Part shown: one piece after another, positions 1 through 14,200 of the stretch
Position numbering within the stretch: position 1 is the first letter of the stretch
How the letters are laid out: the number at the start of each line of letters is the position of its first letter
DNA from: Parus major
Taxonomy: Eukaryota; Chordata; Aves; Passeriformes; Paridae
Direction: 5' to 3'
Length of the DNA: 64,000 nucleotides
Assembly (NCBI RefSeq): GCF_001522545.3
Contig: NC_031770.1
Coordinates: 13,319,115 to 13,383,114, forward strand
The notes under the pieces: model-generated
Databases searched by the model: none
What the model was told of the DNA's origin: nothing
Seen by the model: the letters and a program-made list of their open reading frames with translations, nothing else
Program-made: the position numbers and the translations under genes

Positions 1-1333
1 ATTGAAAACTGCTCCTGATTCCTTCCAAACAAATGGCAAATACAGAAAAAAATATGTTAGTCATGTTGGTTGACATGAATTTTCATTTTTCATTATATGA
101 AAGTGGTCTTTGAAAAAATCTGCTTGCTGCAAATGCAGAAGTCCATGAATGAACTGAGGGATCACTGTTGACTCAGCTATAATTTTTTGACAGTCATGGT
201 GTGTTATGGTTGCAGAGAAAAGTCCATCACTAGCATCTTGTAATGATGTGGGCTATAAAGGACACTGTGCTTCTTTTCTATAGTCAGTTCTGATTAGCTA
301 GCTCACATCAGACTTTGAAGTGTGTGGTACCCTGGTGTTCAGGAGCAATAGTGTGGTTATTACAGGCTGCTTCTGGGATTCTTAGATAGGTCAGACAGAT
401 TAATCCTTCATGCAGATGGGAAAATGTCCTTTTTGGATCCCATGTTTAGATTGCTGTTAAAATGGTTCCTCTGAATCATGGAACGACTGCAGTTGTCTAA
501 CATTTCTTAACTGCTTCATGTCAACTGTCATCAAAAAGACCAATTTTCATTATCCTGTTTAGTGTAGGCTTCATCTTTCCTGAGCCAACTCTCAAAAAGT
601 ATTCAACTCCACTGATCAGTGTTTGCTTTCAAGGTTTATAACATGCTCAAAGAATTATAATTAAAGCTTTAGGAGCCTTAATATTAGCACTATATTTACC
701 TAAACCCCACAAATACATAAATATAGGAGGCTACTGTGCTTGCAGTTACCTTCGTTTTCTAGGGAGGAGCTGAGTCAAAAAGCAGATGTACAATATATTT
801 GTCTGATATTTGAGATGATGCAGAAACTGTCACTTTCACAACCACCCTTCTGTTCTAAAGGTTTTGATTTTGCCTTTAGAAAAACTTGTGGATTTGTTTT
901 TCTCGACTTCTTGCCTTGACTATTTTCTGTCAGTTAAAATTACTTGTGCTGAAGAGGTAGGAGGTGTACAGGATTAAAAAGTGCAGTTTCAAAGAATTTT
1001 TAGTAGAATCTCTTGTATACAGTTGCTCAGGAATGTGAAACAATTGAGAAAGAAAAAAAAAAAACAACAAACCAACAGAAACTTCACCAAAAATAACAAA
1101 TTCAAAATAAGCTGGTATAGATTTTGTTGGATTTTTCCCTGTAGAAATGAGATAAAACCATTTCTCTTGTTTTTCCCAATACTCTTCTTGTCCTAGATGT
1201 ATCTTCTCTTAGGTTTCAATCTTACTTTACTCATTCTCCAGGCCTGCTTTCAAAAAACATCTTAGATTTCTCCTTCTAGGGAATTCTTTTAGGATGTATG
1301 TGTTTTCAGATGTGCTGCTTTTCTTCTTTCTGG

Positions 1334-1348
1334 TTTTTTTTTTTTTTT
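1334..1348. repeat. T homopolymer
   Basis: 15 consecutive T. Similar runs at 30302-30318 (T) and 32992-33008 (A). Confidence 0.97.
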
Positions 1349-4300
1349 AAATATTTTTAACTGACTCTAAGAATAAAGTGTATTGAACATTCAAATCCCA
1401 ATATGTCATTCAAGTCATTCGTTATACTTTTAAAATTCTGTTCGTTCTTGGCACAACTCAAATGATCCTTCAGGTACTTTAAACTGAGAAATCCTGACCT
1501 TTCTTTCCCTGCATTCAAATAACATCAAATGAATGTTACTAGAATAAAAACAATATATGTATTTTATGTATTATTTCATTGCAAGTACAGAAAAAGAATT
1601 GAAGGAACCATGTAGTCTTGAGTTAAGGTGATGCTGAAAAACTGGTCTGAATTTATTTTATTAATATTTTGTGAAAGATGTTGACTAATTTCAGTAGTTA
1701 TAAGTAATATGAAAGGAAATGGCTGTCCAGGAACAAGACTTGTGCTAATAGAATTTCCCCCAGACTGAATCCATTCAGTGTTAGTTTTGGCCTTCTGCTT
1801 GCCTCCCTGTTCCTCAGAATGTGCTGTTTATCCAGGATCACTGTAAAACAGCTTTCCTGCTCAGTGCTAAATAAAACTAAATAATAAATCTCCAGTCCTA
1901 CAAACTTGCATGTATTTAGCATTACTTCTAAAGTTCACAGACATGAATTTTCTGTTGTGCAGGACATTCTCACACAGACTGTGTTCGTCTTTATCTCCCA
2001 TATGTCCACATTTGACTCCGAATGTGTTTTCTATGCAGAAGATATGTGTGGATAGCATTTGAAGACCTTCTGTTCAAATCTGAGGATGCACTATGTATAT
2101 ATTACACAAACTGATCCTGAAGTACTTGAGGTGTGTGTCTGAGGTGGCATGATCAGCTGTGTGTTTGCACAGTAGATCAGTGCTCAGTTGCACTAATTTC
2201 ACTGCATCTTTGGGTCAGTTCAGTGGGCTCAGTGCTTCCAAGTCCAAGGACAAAACAAGTTTGGTGCAGTTCCACCAAAGCTACCAAATGTTTTGGTTAT
2301 AAACCAAACCTTCCAAGCTGTGCCACCAAGAGCACAGCTGTAGCTGTACCACTACAAAGACAATGGTGACAGCAGTGGTGTTGCCACCATTTTGAGAACT
2401 GCCAAAAGTTACTCTGTTCCTTTCTCTCCTCTCCTTGTGGAGTATCTGTAAGTTCACTTTAAGTTCAGAGCATTGGGGTAGGTCTGAAGTAGGGAATGTG
2501 GGATTAAGCACTAACAGACTTGCAGTAAAGAGGAGAGAGATACAATAAGTACCAGGTAGTTGATGAGCCAGTTGGAGCACATAGAAGAATGTGTGAGAAT
2601 TGAAGTCTGGGAGGCTGCAATGGGATTCTGAGATGTATTGTTGTAGTTTAGTTTGAAGAGGTAAGATTTGCCCTGATGGATGGAGAGAGCCAGATGGATG
2701 GATTATTTCTTTTTGAAGATTTTGGTCTGGAAAACTGAAGGATATCTCCAGGAAAATCATTCTGCCATCATTTTCTCTGACAGTTATACCACCAGAAAGT
2801 GAGGCCTGAACAAACTGTATTTTGAGAATCTGAATTCTGTATTTTGAGTTCAACCCTCTTTCTCGTTATCTGTAACTAGTATGCGACATTTTTCTTTGTG
2901 TGGTAGTTAATACACTTTTAAATAAAATTCTGTTAATTTATTTAAACATCTTAAAAATAACAGTGGTTTTCAACCAGTATTGCAAAGAATTTTCTTTAAT
3001 CCTGCATTGTCTAATATTGTCGTCACCTCCATATGCAACATATATAATTTTATTTTCATTCCCCAAACCTTTTGCCTTAGTTGACTTTGATCTGTCACCA
3101 CCTGGATAATTTATGAAGGACTAAGATGTACCTTGCTCTGGTTACCTCTATAAAAAGGAACACTATGATGCATGAGTGTCTTCTGGAGGCTTTTCAATAT
3201 GTATGACAACATAAAAAACGACAGTTTTCTGGTATCTTCTTTAAAATAAGACTATCTTGGCTATCCTGGATCTGTTCTGTGGGGGTTATTAATTTGTTTG
3301 GGGTTTTCTTTAGATCTAATAATTTCTTTAATATAACAGTCTTGCTGAAAAGCAGTTTTCCAAGACATTTTAGGACTGAAGTTGTGTATTTCCTAGGATG
3401 AGGGATGTAGCATTTTTAAAGACTGTCCCTGCTGGTTTATTTGACATGGTCAAGAGCATACTGCTTCCACCTAATTGTGTTGCAAACAGACTGATAAATG
3501 CTGTTTTAACGAAGCTTAAATAGATGAAATTTAAGCATTTACTTCCTCAGGTTAGCTGCACTAGGGAAAGTTATGCAGAAACCTATTTGAAAAAGAAACA
3601 GTTGTTTCTCTGAGGCAGTCAACATTGGTTCTCAGGGAAGTATGTTTTCCTGCAATCCATGCTGACAATTTCTGGAAGTCAGGCAAAATGGAAGACAAGT
3701 GTTTGGCTTTGTTTATCCAGCAATGTAAGAAGGCCTCATGGTACAAGCATTGCTGTGATGTTGGCAGCTCAGTGGAGCCTGCAGTAAGTCCTTTGTCTGA
3801 GGTGGGAAATAAGTCCAGAGTGGTGCCAGTTCTACAGGTAATGCTTTGTGCACCACTGCCAGAGTCACTTCACTGGCCTAGTACAGGCCTATTGGGCAGA
3901 TCAAAAACTCTTCAGTGCAAAGATTATCTCTCTTTTTTTACAGAACCTCACGCTGACTTTGACTTGCTGGTAATGCCAGAAGGTAATGATGGTGGCAAAA
4001 TAAACCTTTTGGAGATTAAGTATTTTCTTTCTGTATGCAGAGAACTGGACCTAGTCTAAAAATAACTGTGTTCCACTTTAAGCTTTGCATAATGCTTAAT
4101 ACAGAAATTTAAACTTACAAACTCCCTTATGCCTTAGACATTTATCTAAAGTTCTCCATTTTCCACAGATGGACAGAGGTGCAGAAGGTCAACATATGCG
4201 TCACTGTGAGGATTAAGATACAGATAAAAAATTACAACTTTCAGGCCTGTCTCAAGTCTCATAAGTCTGCATGTGCATTTTCAAGTGCAGAATTTGGTTT

Positions 4301-7300
4301 TGTTCTAAACGTTATTTCCCCAAAACCTCTGAGATGTGACTTTCAACAAGGAAGAGGAGGGCTCCTCTGTGAAAGGGGAGAATGTTTAAAAGACCCATCC
4401 TTTTGCAAGAGGAAGAACAATGTATTTTGTGGTGATGGTTTGGGATGTCCAAATTTGTTTCATTTTAATATCTTTATTAAAACTGAGTAAAATATGAGTT
4501 AAGGTTAAGGAATGGAAAAAGGAAGGAAAAAATTCAGGAGAAAATGAAATCCTCACTAAAAAAAGTCAGCCAAATTTAATTAGATTACTCCAGTGTTTCA
4601 ATGCATCTCCGTTCTTTATCCTAATATATGTTGTAAATAACCTGTGATGCTCTAAGGGTTTGGGACCTTCTAAAGCTGTCTTAGAACAGCTCTTTCACTA
4701 CACCTTCAATGCTTTTTAAATAATGTAATTGAGTGAACACTGGAAAAATCTGTCAAAAATATTGCCATGGTTTACTGTAAACTAGCTAAGTTTAATGTAA
4801 CTAGCTAAGTTATCCAACTAACTAACAGTAACAAAAGGTTGTGAGTAAAATCTTTGCCAAATTTTAGATATGTATAGGTTTGGTGGTGAGTATGGATGTG
4901 TTGTTCCATGACTGCTGGTGTAGTTACAGATGATACCAACATTTCAACATTTATTGAAATGTGTATGGGCAGGTTTATTAAATAATTCAAATCTAGAAGT
5001 CTGGAGTCGCAGTTATCTAATTTTTTTTATGGAAAGCTGAGGGCCTACTGTCTATTTTAAAAGTCAATTTCTGTGTGCATTATTTGTATTAGTTTAAAAC
5101 AATTAGAATTTTGCATTGCTTGTATTTGGCTCTGTGGGAAGTTAAGTCCTGACCCAGTGAAATGCTGAAAGGAGAGGGCAGGTGGAGGATGATCAGTATC
5201 ATGAGTGTACTGACCAGGACTAAACTTATTATTTGGAACTATATCAGCAGCAGTGACTGCTCTGCCAGCACTGGTTCACATCTCGGCTTTGTTTCTCCAA
5301 ATTACTTTAACTGGCATGTCACTACTGTATTTAGCTATACTGTTTAAGTATGCATTGAAAGAATCTATTCTGGATCCCTCCAGAGTGGCTCTTTATGCAA
5401 ATTAGTGGATTTTTGTTTGATGGAAGAAACCATTTTTGGAAAGCAGAATAGAAGTGCCTAAATGAACAGAAAAGATTTTTCCAAAGCAGTGGAAAGTTCT
5501 GACATGAACAGGACAGTTTAAGCTCTACTTCTAATTAGAAATGTTAAAATGTTGAAATAACTGAAAAACATAGGATAAAATACCTGAAAATGATAAAAAT
5601 TTCCCTATTCTTGTTGATTGTTCATTGCATTGTTCAATGCTATAGGTTCTATGCATCTGTTTCACCTGAGGAGAGAGTTTTTATTTTGTAATAATATTTA
5701 AAGTTCAGTGAAGATGCATGTTTTCAAATAGGATAAACATTATTTGCTATAATTTTCTAACTTTCTCAAACTTTTTCTAATTCACTTGTTGGGTTTTTTG
5801 GGGGGGATTTTTGTTAATTTTTGATTTTTTGTTTTTTAATGTTGATCCCTTTTTTATTTTTATGTTTACTGTCTGCCTTCTGCTCTGAAAAAAGCATGTA
5901 CTTCTTAAGGAAACTCATACTTGAATTCTAATGCAAATTTGATACTGCCAGCTCTTTACAGCTGTTCTAATTCTGACATCCTCCATCTGCCTAAAAAAAA
6001 AAAAATCTCAATTTCTGCATTTGTACTGCCTTGTCGGGTATACTACTTCTTTTTGTTTCACATTAATTTTTAACCTTTCTTCTCTTCTCCACACAATCTT
6101 TAGCTGGCTGATCTGGATTTTCACTTTTCTGTTATCATTTTGCTCTCAGATATTTATTTTGGATATGAAAAATACATGTTCTGAGGAAAGATGTGATACT
6201 TAATGGCAGTATTTAATACCTGTTTCAAGCTGACTCCTGGGAAACGTCTGGCAACCTTTTCCTAGAGATCTGTGGGTTCTGAGTCCTCTCCTGAGTGACT
6301 CAGGAGAGCAGTATTGAAGGATAGCAGATTAATAAACCTCGTGTTGCCAAGACTAGCAGACAATCTGATCTGTTAATGTGTAAGGAACCATTTCAACATT
6401 CAAGGAAAAAAAAACCAAAAAACACAGATGAAATGCTAAGTTTTGCTAACACTGCAACGGAGATGTCTTTGTAAAGATATTTGTCAACTGCTGACTTAGT
6501 TACTGAAGGTCGGTGGGATTTTGTTCTTGTGAACACAGATATAATTTTGAGAAAGGAGTCACTGGTACAGAATTTAAAGAGAAGAGCAATAGTTTTTTAG
6601 TCAGAAGAGAGACGCTAAATTCTGTGTATTTGGGAGTTGGAGGATACGTGTACTTCATCTGGAGAGGCTACATGAAGTAAATGTGGAAGTGGGGAGAATA
6701 TATTTCTCAATGCATCCATCTCTTTTGAAAAGGTCACGACTTGACATTATGCCTCTTCATCCATTTATATGCATAGAATGATAACATGCTTTGAAATGCT
6801 ACTTTGCTTGAAGAACATTCTGTACTTTGAGATATTGCATGGCAATTTATAGGGTATTTTTTTATTCATAAACATGTTTACAGGCAAGTGACAACAGTGA
6901 GGGAATGCTTTTTAATATAAGTTTTCTTTATTCTCTATTATCTGAAAAAAGAACAACTTCAGGAAAGTGTAGGGGAAAATTAGGAGTGCAAGTATGGAAA
7001 AATATTTCTTTTTACAGCTGTTATGAGTAGTTCTGTGATCTGTGAAAGGCCCCTGTCAGTCCTTCATTTATCAAAGTAGCTGTGTATCTTTGATCTCTGC
7101 TTAATAATAGTCTTTTAGGTACAGATGAATGCAAGTCACTGCTGAATACAACAGTGAAAAAATTGGGCCTTTTTGGAGGCTCAGGAAGATCGGAAGTGAT
7201 GGCTCCTGATTTTCATGCTTTTGTGCAGTATTGCACCATGCTGACAAGAATCAGTTGGATTCCCACATTTAAAGTCTTTTCCATCATCTGGAGCAATAAA

Positions 7301-10300
7301 TAGGACATGGATGCATGTTGGTTTATATTAAAAATAGATTATTTTTTTTAAAAGCTGCCTACTAAAAGTTTAGTGTATTTGAATCAAGTTTAATTTAATA
7401 TCTAAAACATATCTGTTGAAAATATAATTTAGGGAGGAGCAATCAATACTGACGAGGAAAAGAAGCAGGTCTTGCAAGCAGACCCCTGAAATATTGCACC
7501 TTGACAACTCAGAGGCTTTATTGTTTTTTTTTATTTATTTAATACAAGCACGCAAGGTCTTGCTAAGTTGAGATTTAACACTTATCTCCAGCAGCTCATG
7601 GTACTCGAGATTTATGTCAAGCTCAGTGACCGAACCAGCCAGGCTGTCTTTAATCCTTCTCTGCTCCCAGCACTATGAAAATGACTGCTGACTCTTGAAT
7701 TCATTGGTGGTATTTACAGTTCTGGCCTGAACTACTGCCGTGCTCTGTAAATGTTCTGCTTGTGGACAGAGAGCTATCTGCAAGCATCTTAATTTGTGCT
7801 GTCAGTTGCACTGTTTAGGTTTTCTAATTAAGTGATATGGCTTTGGCCTTCAATGCTTTTACTAATGATTATTGTTAATTTATCTCACTTTCTCTCCAAA
7901 TCCTTCACTAATCTAGCTTTTCCTAAAAGGATGTTTCTTTTTATCAATAATATCCATTTATTTAATGTCCTCTACTAGCTTTGTCCAGTCCTGGAGCTGC
8001 ACTTTAGCAGATCTTTGCAATCATTATAACACTGAATGTGTCAAAAGTGAAAGGGTTCACATTCTAATGATCTTGGGAATTATAAATTCCAGCCTGCCTG
8101 TTTTTCATTTGGGGACATGACACACATGAATAAATAAATAGAAGATTTCTGTATATAATGCAGTGAATGCTTTTATAACTATACTTATTTATAAACAAAC
8201 AAACAAGCAATATGTATTTCAGAGAAAAACTGAGAGGGCCTGAAGCAAAACTTTTAATACAAACCACAAAAATATTTTTTTGGGGGAGTGAAGCGTGGAT
8301 TTTTTGTATGTTAAAGTTCTGTTGTAATTGATGTTTATCATGTTTTAATTTTATTGATTTCTGTTTCATTTCAGTGAAATACAGAGATGCTAATTCAGAA
8401 GAATCATTTGGCTTCTGTTTAAGACACTGGAGTTCTGCTGTTGTAGATTTACCCTAGGCTTTACTAGCTTTTAGTCAAACCTGATCAAGAAGTTCAGTAT
8501 CTAAACAAAACTGTGCAAGCCTTTGAGAGAGGCAAAGTGATTTTATGGGGTTATTTGTTTGGGTTTTGCTTTCTCAGGGTTTTTTTTGTTAGTTGTCTTT
8601 TTTTTTAAGTAGCAAAATGTCTAAGTAAATTATTTGATCAGGTCACAGATGTTTTGCGTAGATTCCACTCATTCACTCACTCTCATGAACTTTTCCATCA
8701 GAACATCTGAGTGGTCTGGCCTGGAATTCTGGTGTTTTTTCACAAATCCAGGGGCTTGCTGGGTGTGAAGCACTCGCTGCATCTCTTGGTCTCCCTTTGC
8801 TGACGGTGACAAACCAGCTTTTGTTTTGCTGCTTTCTCCTCAAGGTTTATAAGTCAGCAGTTGTTATGGTGGTTACTTTGCTTCAGATTTCTGCTTACTT
8901 CAGGCTCTGTAGCTCTTAAACAAGGAGCAGCTACCGCTGCCTGTTTTCTGTTGGGAAGGTGTGTGTGCCATATGTCTCTGCATGTTCCACTAGCAGGAAA
9001 ATGAGCTGCTGTGATAGACTGCGAGCGTGCTGCCATCCTCCTGTTGTCAGATTGCTGTCTTCTGTGGAGGGGCTGTCTGTGCTGTGCTCCTGTCAGAGCA
9101 CTTGCCTCAACACAAACACCTTCTCCTTGATTTTGCATCTGGGAATGATGTTTTGGGAGTGGTTTCCCTGAAGAAGTGTTCTTTGTTAACCAAAAGGCCA
9201 TTCTTTTAACCCTGATCATTCCTGCTGCTGCTGCTTTCTCACATACATATTTTCATTTGTTATTCATCCGTAACAGTCTTATTCCTATTACAAATCTTTT
9301 AAATATATATGTGTAATATGTGAAATCCCAACTTTCTCTCCTGAAATCTGCAAGTCAGCAGTTTCTGTTCATGGAGGTGGTGTCTGGAGGTGTCGTGGAG
9401 ATGCTGGAAGTGGACTTAAATTCTGTAAAGTTGTGTTTGGCTAATTTTTTGTACTCTTCTCCTGAGTGCTTACACAGGTTTTGTTGCTTAGATGCTAGTT
9501 CTGACACATTTATGTGTCAGCTTGTTATGTTCTTTGTGTATGCATTTGCCTGAAATTAAGGAACTCGGCATACCTTCACCCTCCTGTTCTGGAAGGTCTG
9601 ACTCAGTGGGCTTTGCAGGAGAAGCTGGCTGATCACAGAGCAGTGACAGTCACTGCTTACAGAGCACAGCCAGGAGCCCTGATGGTGTGTTTGGAATGTG
9701 TGAGGGAGGGTTTAATTCTTCAGGAAAGTAAAATTTCTATTCTACCTTCTTGGGTGAGTACAGTCAGCACCAGCTCACTCTCTGTAGGGAATTCTCTGCC
9801 TGTCTGCCATGCTGAAGCCATGATGCTGTGTGAAATTCAGATTTGTTCTGATAATAGAACAGTGCTCTGATATTTAGGTAATGCTATGCTAACATAACAG
9901 TGCTAGAAAAAGCATGACTAATGGCCAAGACCATGAGGACAGAAGGGTCTGGACTGCTCCTGTCTTTTGCTGGGTGATGTTCATGTAAGTATTGAGCTTT
10001 AATGCTCACACCCTCCTGACTAGCTGTAAGTATTTGCATACAGAGACCATTTATCCAAACAATTCCACATGCTGCAATACAATATTAGTATTTGACATAA
10101 AAAGTGACCAGTGTTGAAATAAAATTATCTCCTCATGCTTAGTTGACATAAATATATAAATGCGCTTTTCTTCTGCCTAAAATACCCAGCTGTGGTTGAA
10201 AATCCTCTTGAAATTTTTCTATTATGAGTGAAGAAAAGGTATTTACTGTCATTCTTGTGGCCCACATCTTTTTGTCAGAACACAGAGATGTCAGGTATTT

Positions 10301-11218
10301 ATTTCTGTGCAATATAATTTCTGTTCATGTCAGCACTTACAAGATAGTTCTGCCTTGCACTCCTCCTGTTGCAGAGTTCTGGACATTTCAACAGCTGGTA
10401 TAATATCTGATATAGTCAGAATTTTTTAAGTTCTATCTGAAATAAAATGTATCTTTAAGATTGATGAGTCAATATAGAAATCAATTGTTTAAAATGCTGA
10501 CTAATTTAAATAAGCATGCAAATGGAGCTTTGTCTACCTTCTACCATTGGGGTAAATAAGTTAAATTCTAAGATTCTTTTCTTTTTGAATTGGGGGTTTG
10601 TTTTTGAAATCACTAAGAAGCTACATTTTTAACAAATTTTTGAAACAAAATCACAATTTATTTTACCCAAAGTAAACATCTCTGCATATGTGTTTTGAAT
10701 GCTTATTTCTTTTACCCAGACAACACTAAGCTAAATTTGAAAATAGATTCAGCTGGTCTAAGAAAACTTTGGATGAGTGCAACAACGCCATCAGTCATGA
10801 TAAATGAAAGCTTTAACTTCTTTTATTCTTGAATTACTTTTGTTTGTGCTGCTGTGAACTAGAACAAGATTATTAATACTGCATATCCACACATTCCCCT
10901 GATTATTTATGCATTCTTACTATGGAAGGGTAGGTGTGCCAAGCAAAATCACTGGATTTCTCCCAAAGAAGTGGCCCAACAAAGAATTACAAAGACAGGA
11001 ATAAATGGGTCTCAAATTAAATGCAGGCAGAGTGACATGGGGTTAGTAAATCACTAATTTCATAATTAGAGGGATGGTATAAGAAATGTTCCTCATCTCA
11101 GAGTTAGATAGACAGTACAAGGGACTATTGTGGTGTCAACAACAGAGAGGAAACCCACATTTCAGTGGGAACATTTCCTAATAATATGTGAATGTGGAAG
11201 TTAAGTTGTCAACATTTT

Positions 11219-11254
11219 ACATATATTTTTACATATATTTTTACATATCTTTGC
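11219..11254. repeat. Three tandem 12-base units
   Basis: The unit acatatattttt occurs twice exactly (11219-11230 and 11231-11242) and a third time with changes (11243-11254). Small local slippage product. Confidence 0.93.
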
Positions 11255-14200
11255 ATATCTTGAAACCATGTGATCTCTCTTTGCTTCAAGCTCCAGTTTT
11301 GTAATGGTCCCTGCTAGTAGTTTTTTCAATTCTCCTTTATTCACTCTAGGCAATGCAGGTTAATTTGAAGTATGAAACAGTTGCACTTTGTGTTTAATCC
11401 TCTTAAGAAAAAACATTCTGAGGCTGTAATTTATAACCCTCAAAAAAACTCTAAGGCAAAATAAACTTCTCAAGCTGGTTTGTGCTACTCCTTTCTGACC
11501 ACTAATTCTGGAGCCAAGGAGGGAGGATCAGCTGTGACATTTGTAAATGATCACCATTCCAACATTTTTATTTTCTGTTGTCTGAAGTGTCATAAATCTT
11601 TTATGTCAGTCACATTGGGATTGTGCCAACTGTAAATGGTCTGGTTTTTTTTTTTTTTTCTGTGATATGGTGTTTTATTTAATATGAGCAAGAGCATCAG
11701 CTTTTTCACTGGTATTGATAGAGAATAGGGTCATTCTTCTGAAAGAACAATGTATTTTTAACAACTTTAGCCTTGTCTGTTGAAAGGTGTTAAAGGGTGA
11801 AAGAATGTTAAAGGAGAAAAATAAAGTATGTTTGTGGACAATAGGTTCCATATATTGAAATAATGACAATGAATTTCTGTTTCAACCTTGATTCAGAGAG
11901 ATTTTGAACTTTTTCTTTTTCTCTTTCTCACCCTATTAAATAAATACTGAGGAAAGTTTTCAGACAGTAAAGAAGAATTTCTTTCTATCTTTCTGCCTGT
12001 ATTTGGTAGATTTTTTTTTTTTTAAGCTGTAAGAGGTTTCTTTCAGACCTCTACTTTTAAATGTTGAATACTCAAATACAAAGCAAATCTGAGGGTTTGT
12101 CAGACCTCCCAGGATCAAAGCAACTTTTTTTTCAGATATTAAATTATAAGACATTCCTGAAAATGTCACAAGAACAACTGACAGAATGCTAGCAGATTCC
12201 CATGGAGTTCATGTTAACATTTTAGTGTATTGTCTGTTTGTTGCCTATTTATATTAATATTTTTGAATGGACAAAACAGCACAAGTATGTATTTTTCTGA
12301 AAATGTCATCCTGTGCTCTGTATATATTTTCCTGCTGTTTATGCAGAAAATACTTAAAATCTCGTTTAAAACCCTTTGATTCTAAATATTTTGAAGCTAG
12401 AGGAAGTTTGAGATTTCACTGAAGCTGTGCAAGAGGTAATTCCTGCAGTGGTTTTATGGTCACTTCTTGGCTGAACCACTGCACCTGAAATTCATATCAG
12501 ATGCCTTTAATGTCATGTAGCTTAGGGTAAGAATGAAGTAGCTCATGTGTGATACATCTGGGTATTGTACATTTTAATAAAAAAAGCTTCAACTAGAATT
12601 ACCAGAATGAAAGTTTTTTGAGGCATTTAATCAAGCTGCCAGTTAAAGTATGACCAAACTTGGAATATGGTAATTTTGTTCTGCACAGAAAATAAAAGCA
12701 ATTTTTTTGTTCACAACAGACCAACTTGAAACATGGAGTCTGTGATTTTAAACACACATTGTGAATTGTGAAACTGGGAAAAAAATGAAAAATGAGTTAA
12801 TTAATTTTGCAAGGAAAGCACTATTTAGGAAAGCATAGTTTAGGAGTCAGGAGAGCATGCAAGCTAGTAGTTTGTTTCTTGTTTTTTTTTAAGTTACCTG
12901 TATGGAATTTAAAAATGCTGTATTGTAAGGAGGCCCATTTACAGAGAAGTGTTCAAAAGAAAATATAAATTCTCAAGTGTGGAGCATTCAGAACATGGGG
13001 ACAATGTCTTGTCTCTTTTTTTCCTTGATATCAATATGTGGTATATCATACTGAGAATGAAAAAAATAATGAAGAAAAAAATAGAAATTATAATTTCAAG
13101 TGAAATTGCAAGACTTATTTTGAAAAATGCATAAATACATTTTAAGTGTAGGTGTGCACTCAGTGGTGTGTTTTTTCTAACTGAAATTAAGACTGTAACT
13201 CATTCTGTCCTTCAGTAAGAGCACTAGTCATTTTAGTTCCTTTTTTTTTTTTACATTTTAGGAGAAAATTACTCTTTCTGTGGTGTTCCAGATTTCCTGA
13301 TTTGAGGAATATGAACACTCTTAATAAATTATATGTTATTTTTCTTATTTCTCTATGCATTTAACCTTTTAAAATTACTTCACAAAGCCTTAAAGCACCT
13401 GTGACAACAGTCCTTTGATTAAAGAAGTAGGAAAAGGAACGACGACCTCTTTGAACCCTGCCTTCCTCCCCAGAGTTATGTAAATTCATATAGTGAAATC
13501 ATGGCTTTTTGAAATATTCTTTCCAATCTGTGCAGTACTCTTCATGAAAAGTAAGCTTAGAGATAGCAAAATCTACTTATTGAATGCTTTGTTACTCATT
13601 GTAGACCACAAGAAAATAGGCAAGTATTTAAGTTCATACTCTACAGATGCTACTATTCCTTCAAAAAACTTTCTATCATAATTTATTACTGGTTTATAGA
13701 GGAATTCCTATATCTCAAGCCACAGAATTTAATCTGTTTTGCTTTCAGTCTATTGTCATTATTCAAGATAGTGGATAGAGTAGATTGCTTTGAAAGGTTG
13801 CACAAGATTGAATTGCAAAAATGAAATGCTACCTGGGCTTTGTGTATTATAACAGATGGATACCTTGATTATTAATTTCCTGATTAATTAGCTTGGCATA
13901 TAGAGCAGATATCACTCCAGGATAGTTATATTTAAAATGTATAGAAAATAGTGCATTTTTTGACTTATGCAATTCCATAGTTAATAAAGTGAAATCTCAG
14001 GCTAATTTATGCAACTTTTAAGATGGACTTGTAATATGAAAAATTCCCAATTTCTGCAATTATATTTATTTGACAGGAATAACTGTTGTAGCATCTCCAA
14101 GTAAAACATTTTGGCCTTACTGTGGTAAAAAAACCAAAAGAATAAACTGCACATTTGTTAATTGGAAGGAAATAAGTGTAATTCTGCTTCATTGTACTTG

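Noticed and set aside
3625..4059. 144-codon forward frame
   Set aside because: No recognisable domain, no splice structure in register with NRXN1, and no promoter or poly-A context; treated as a chance frame.
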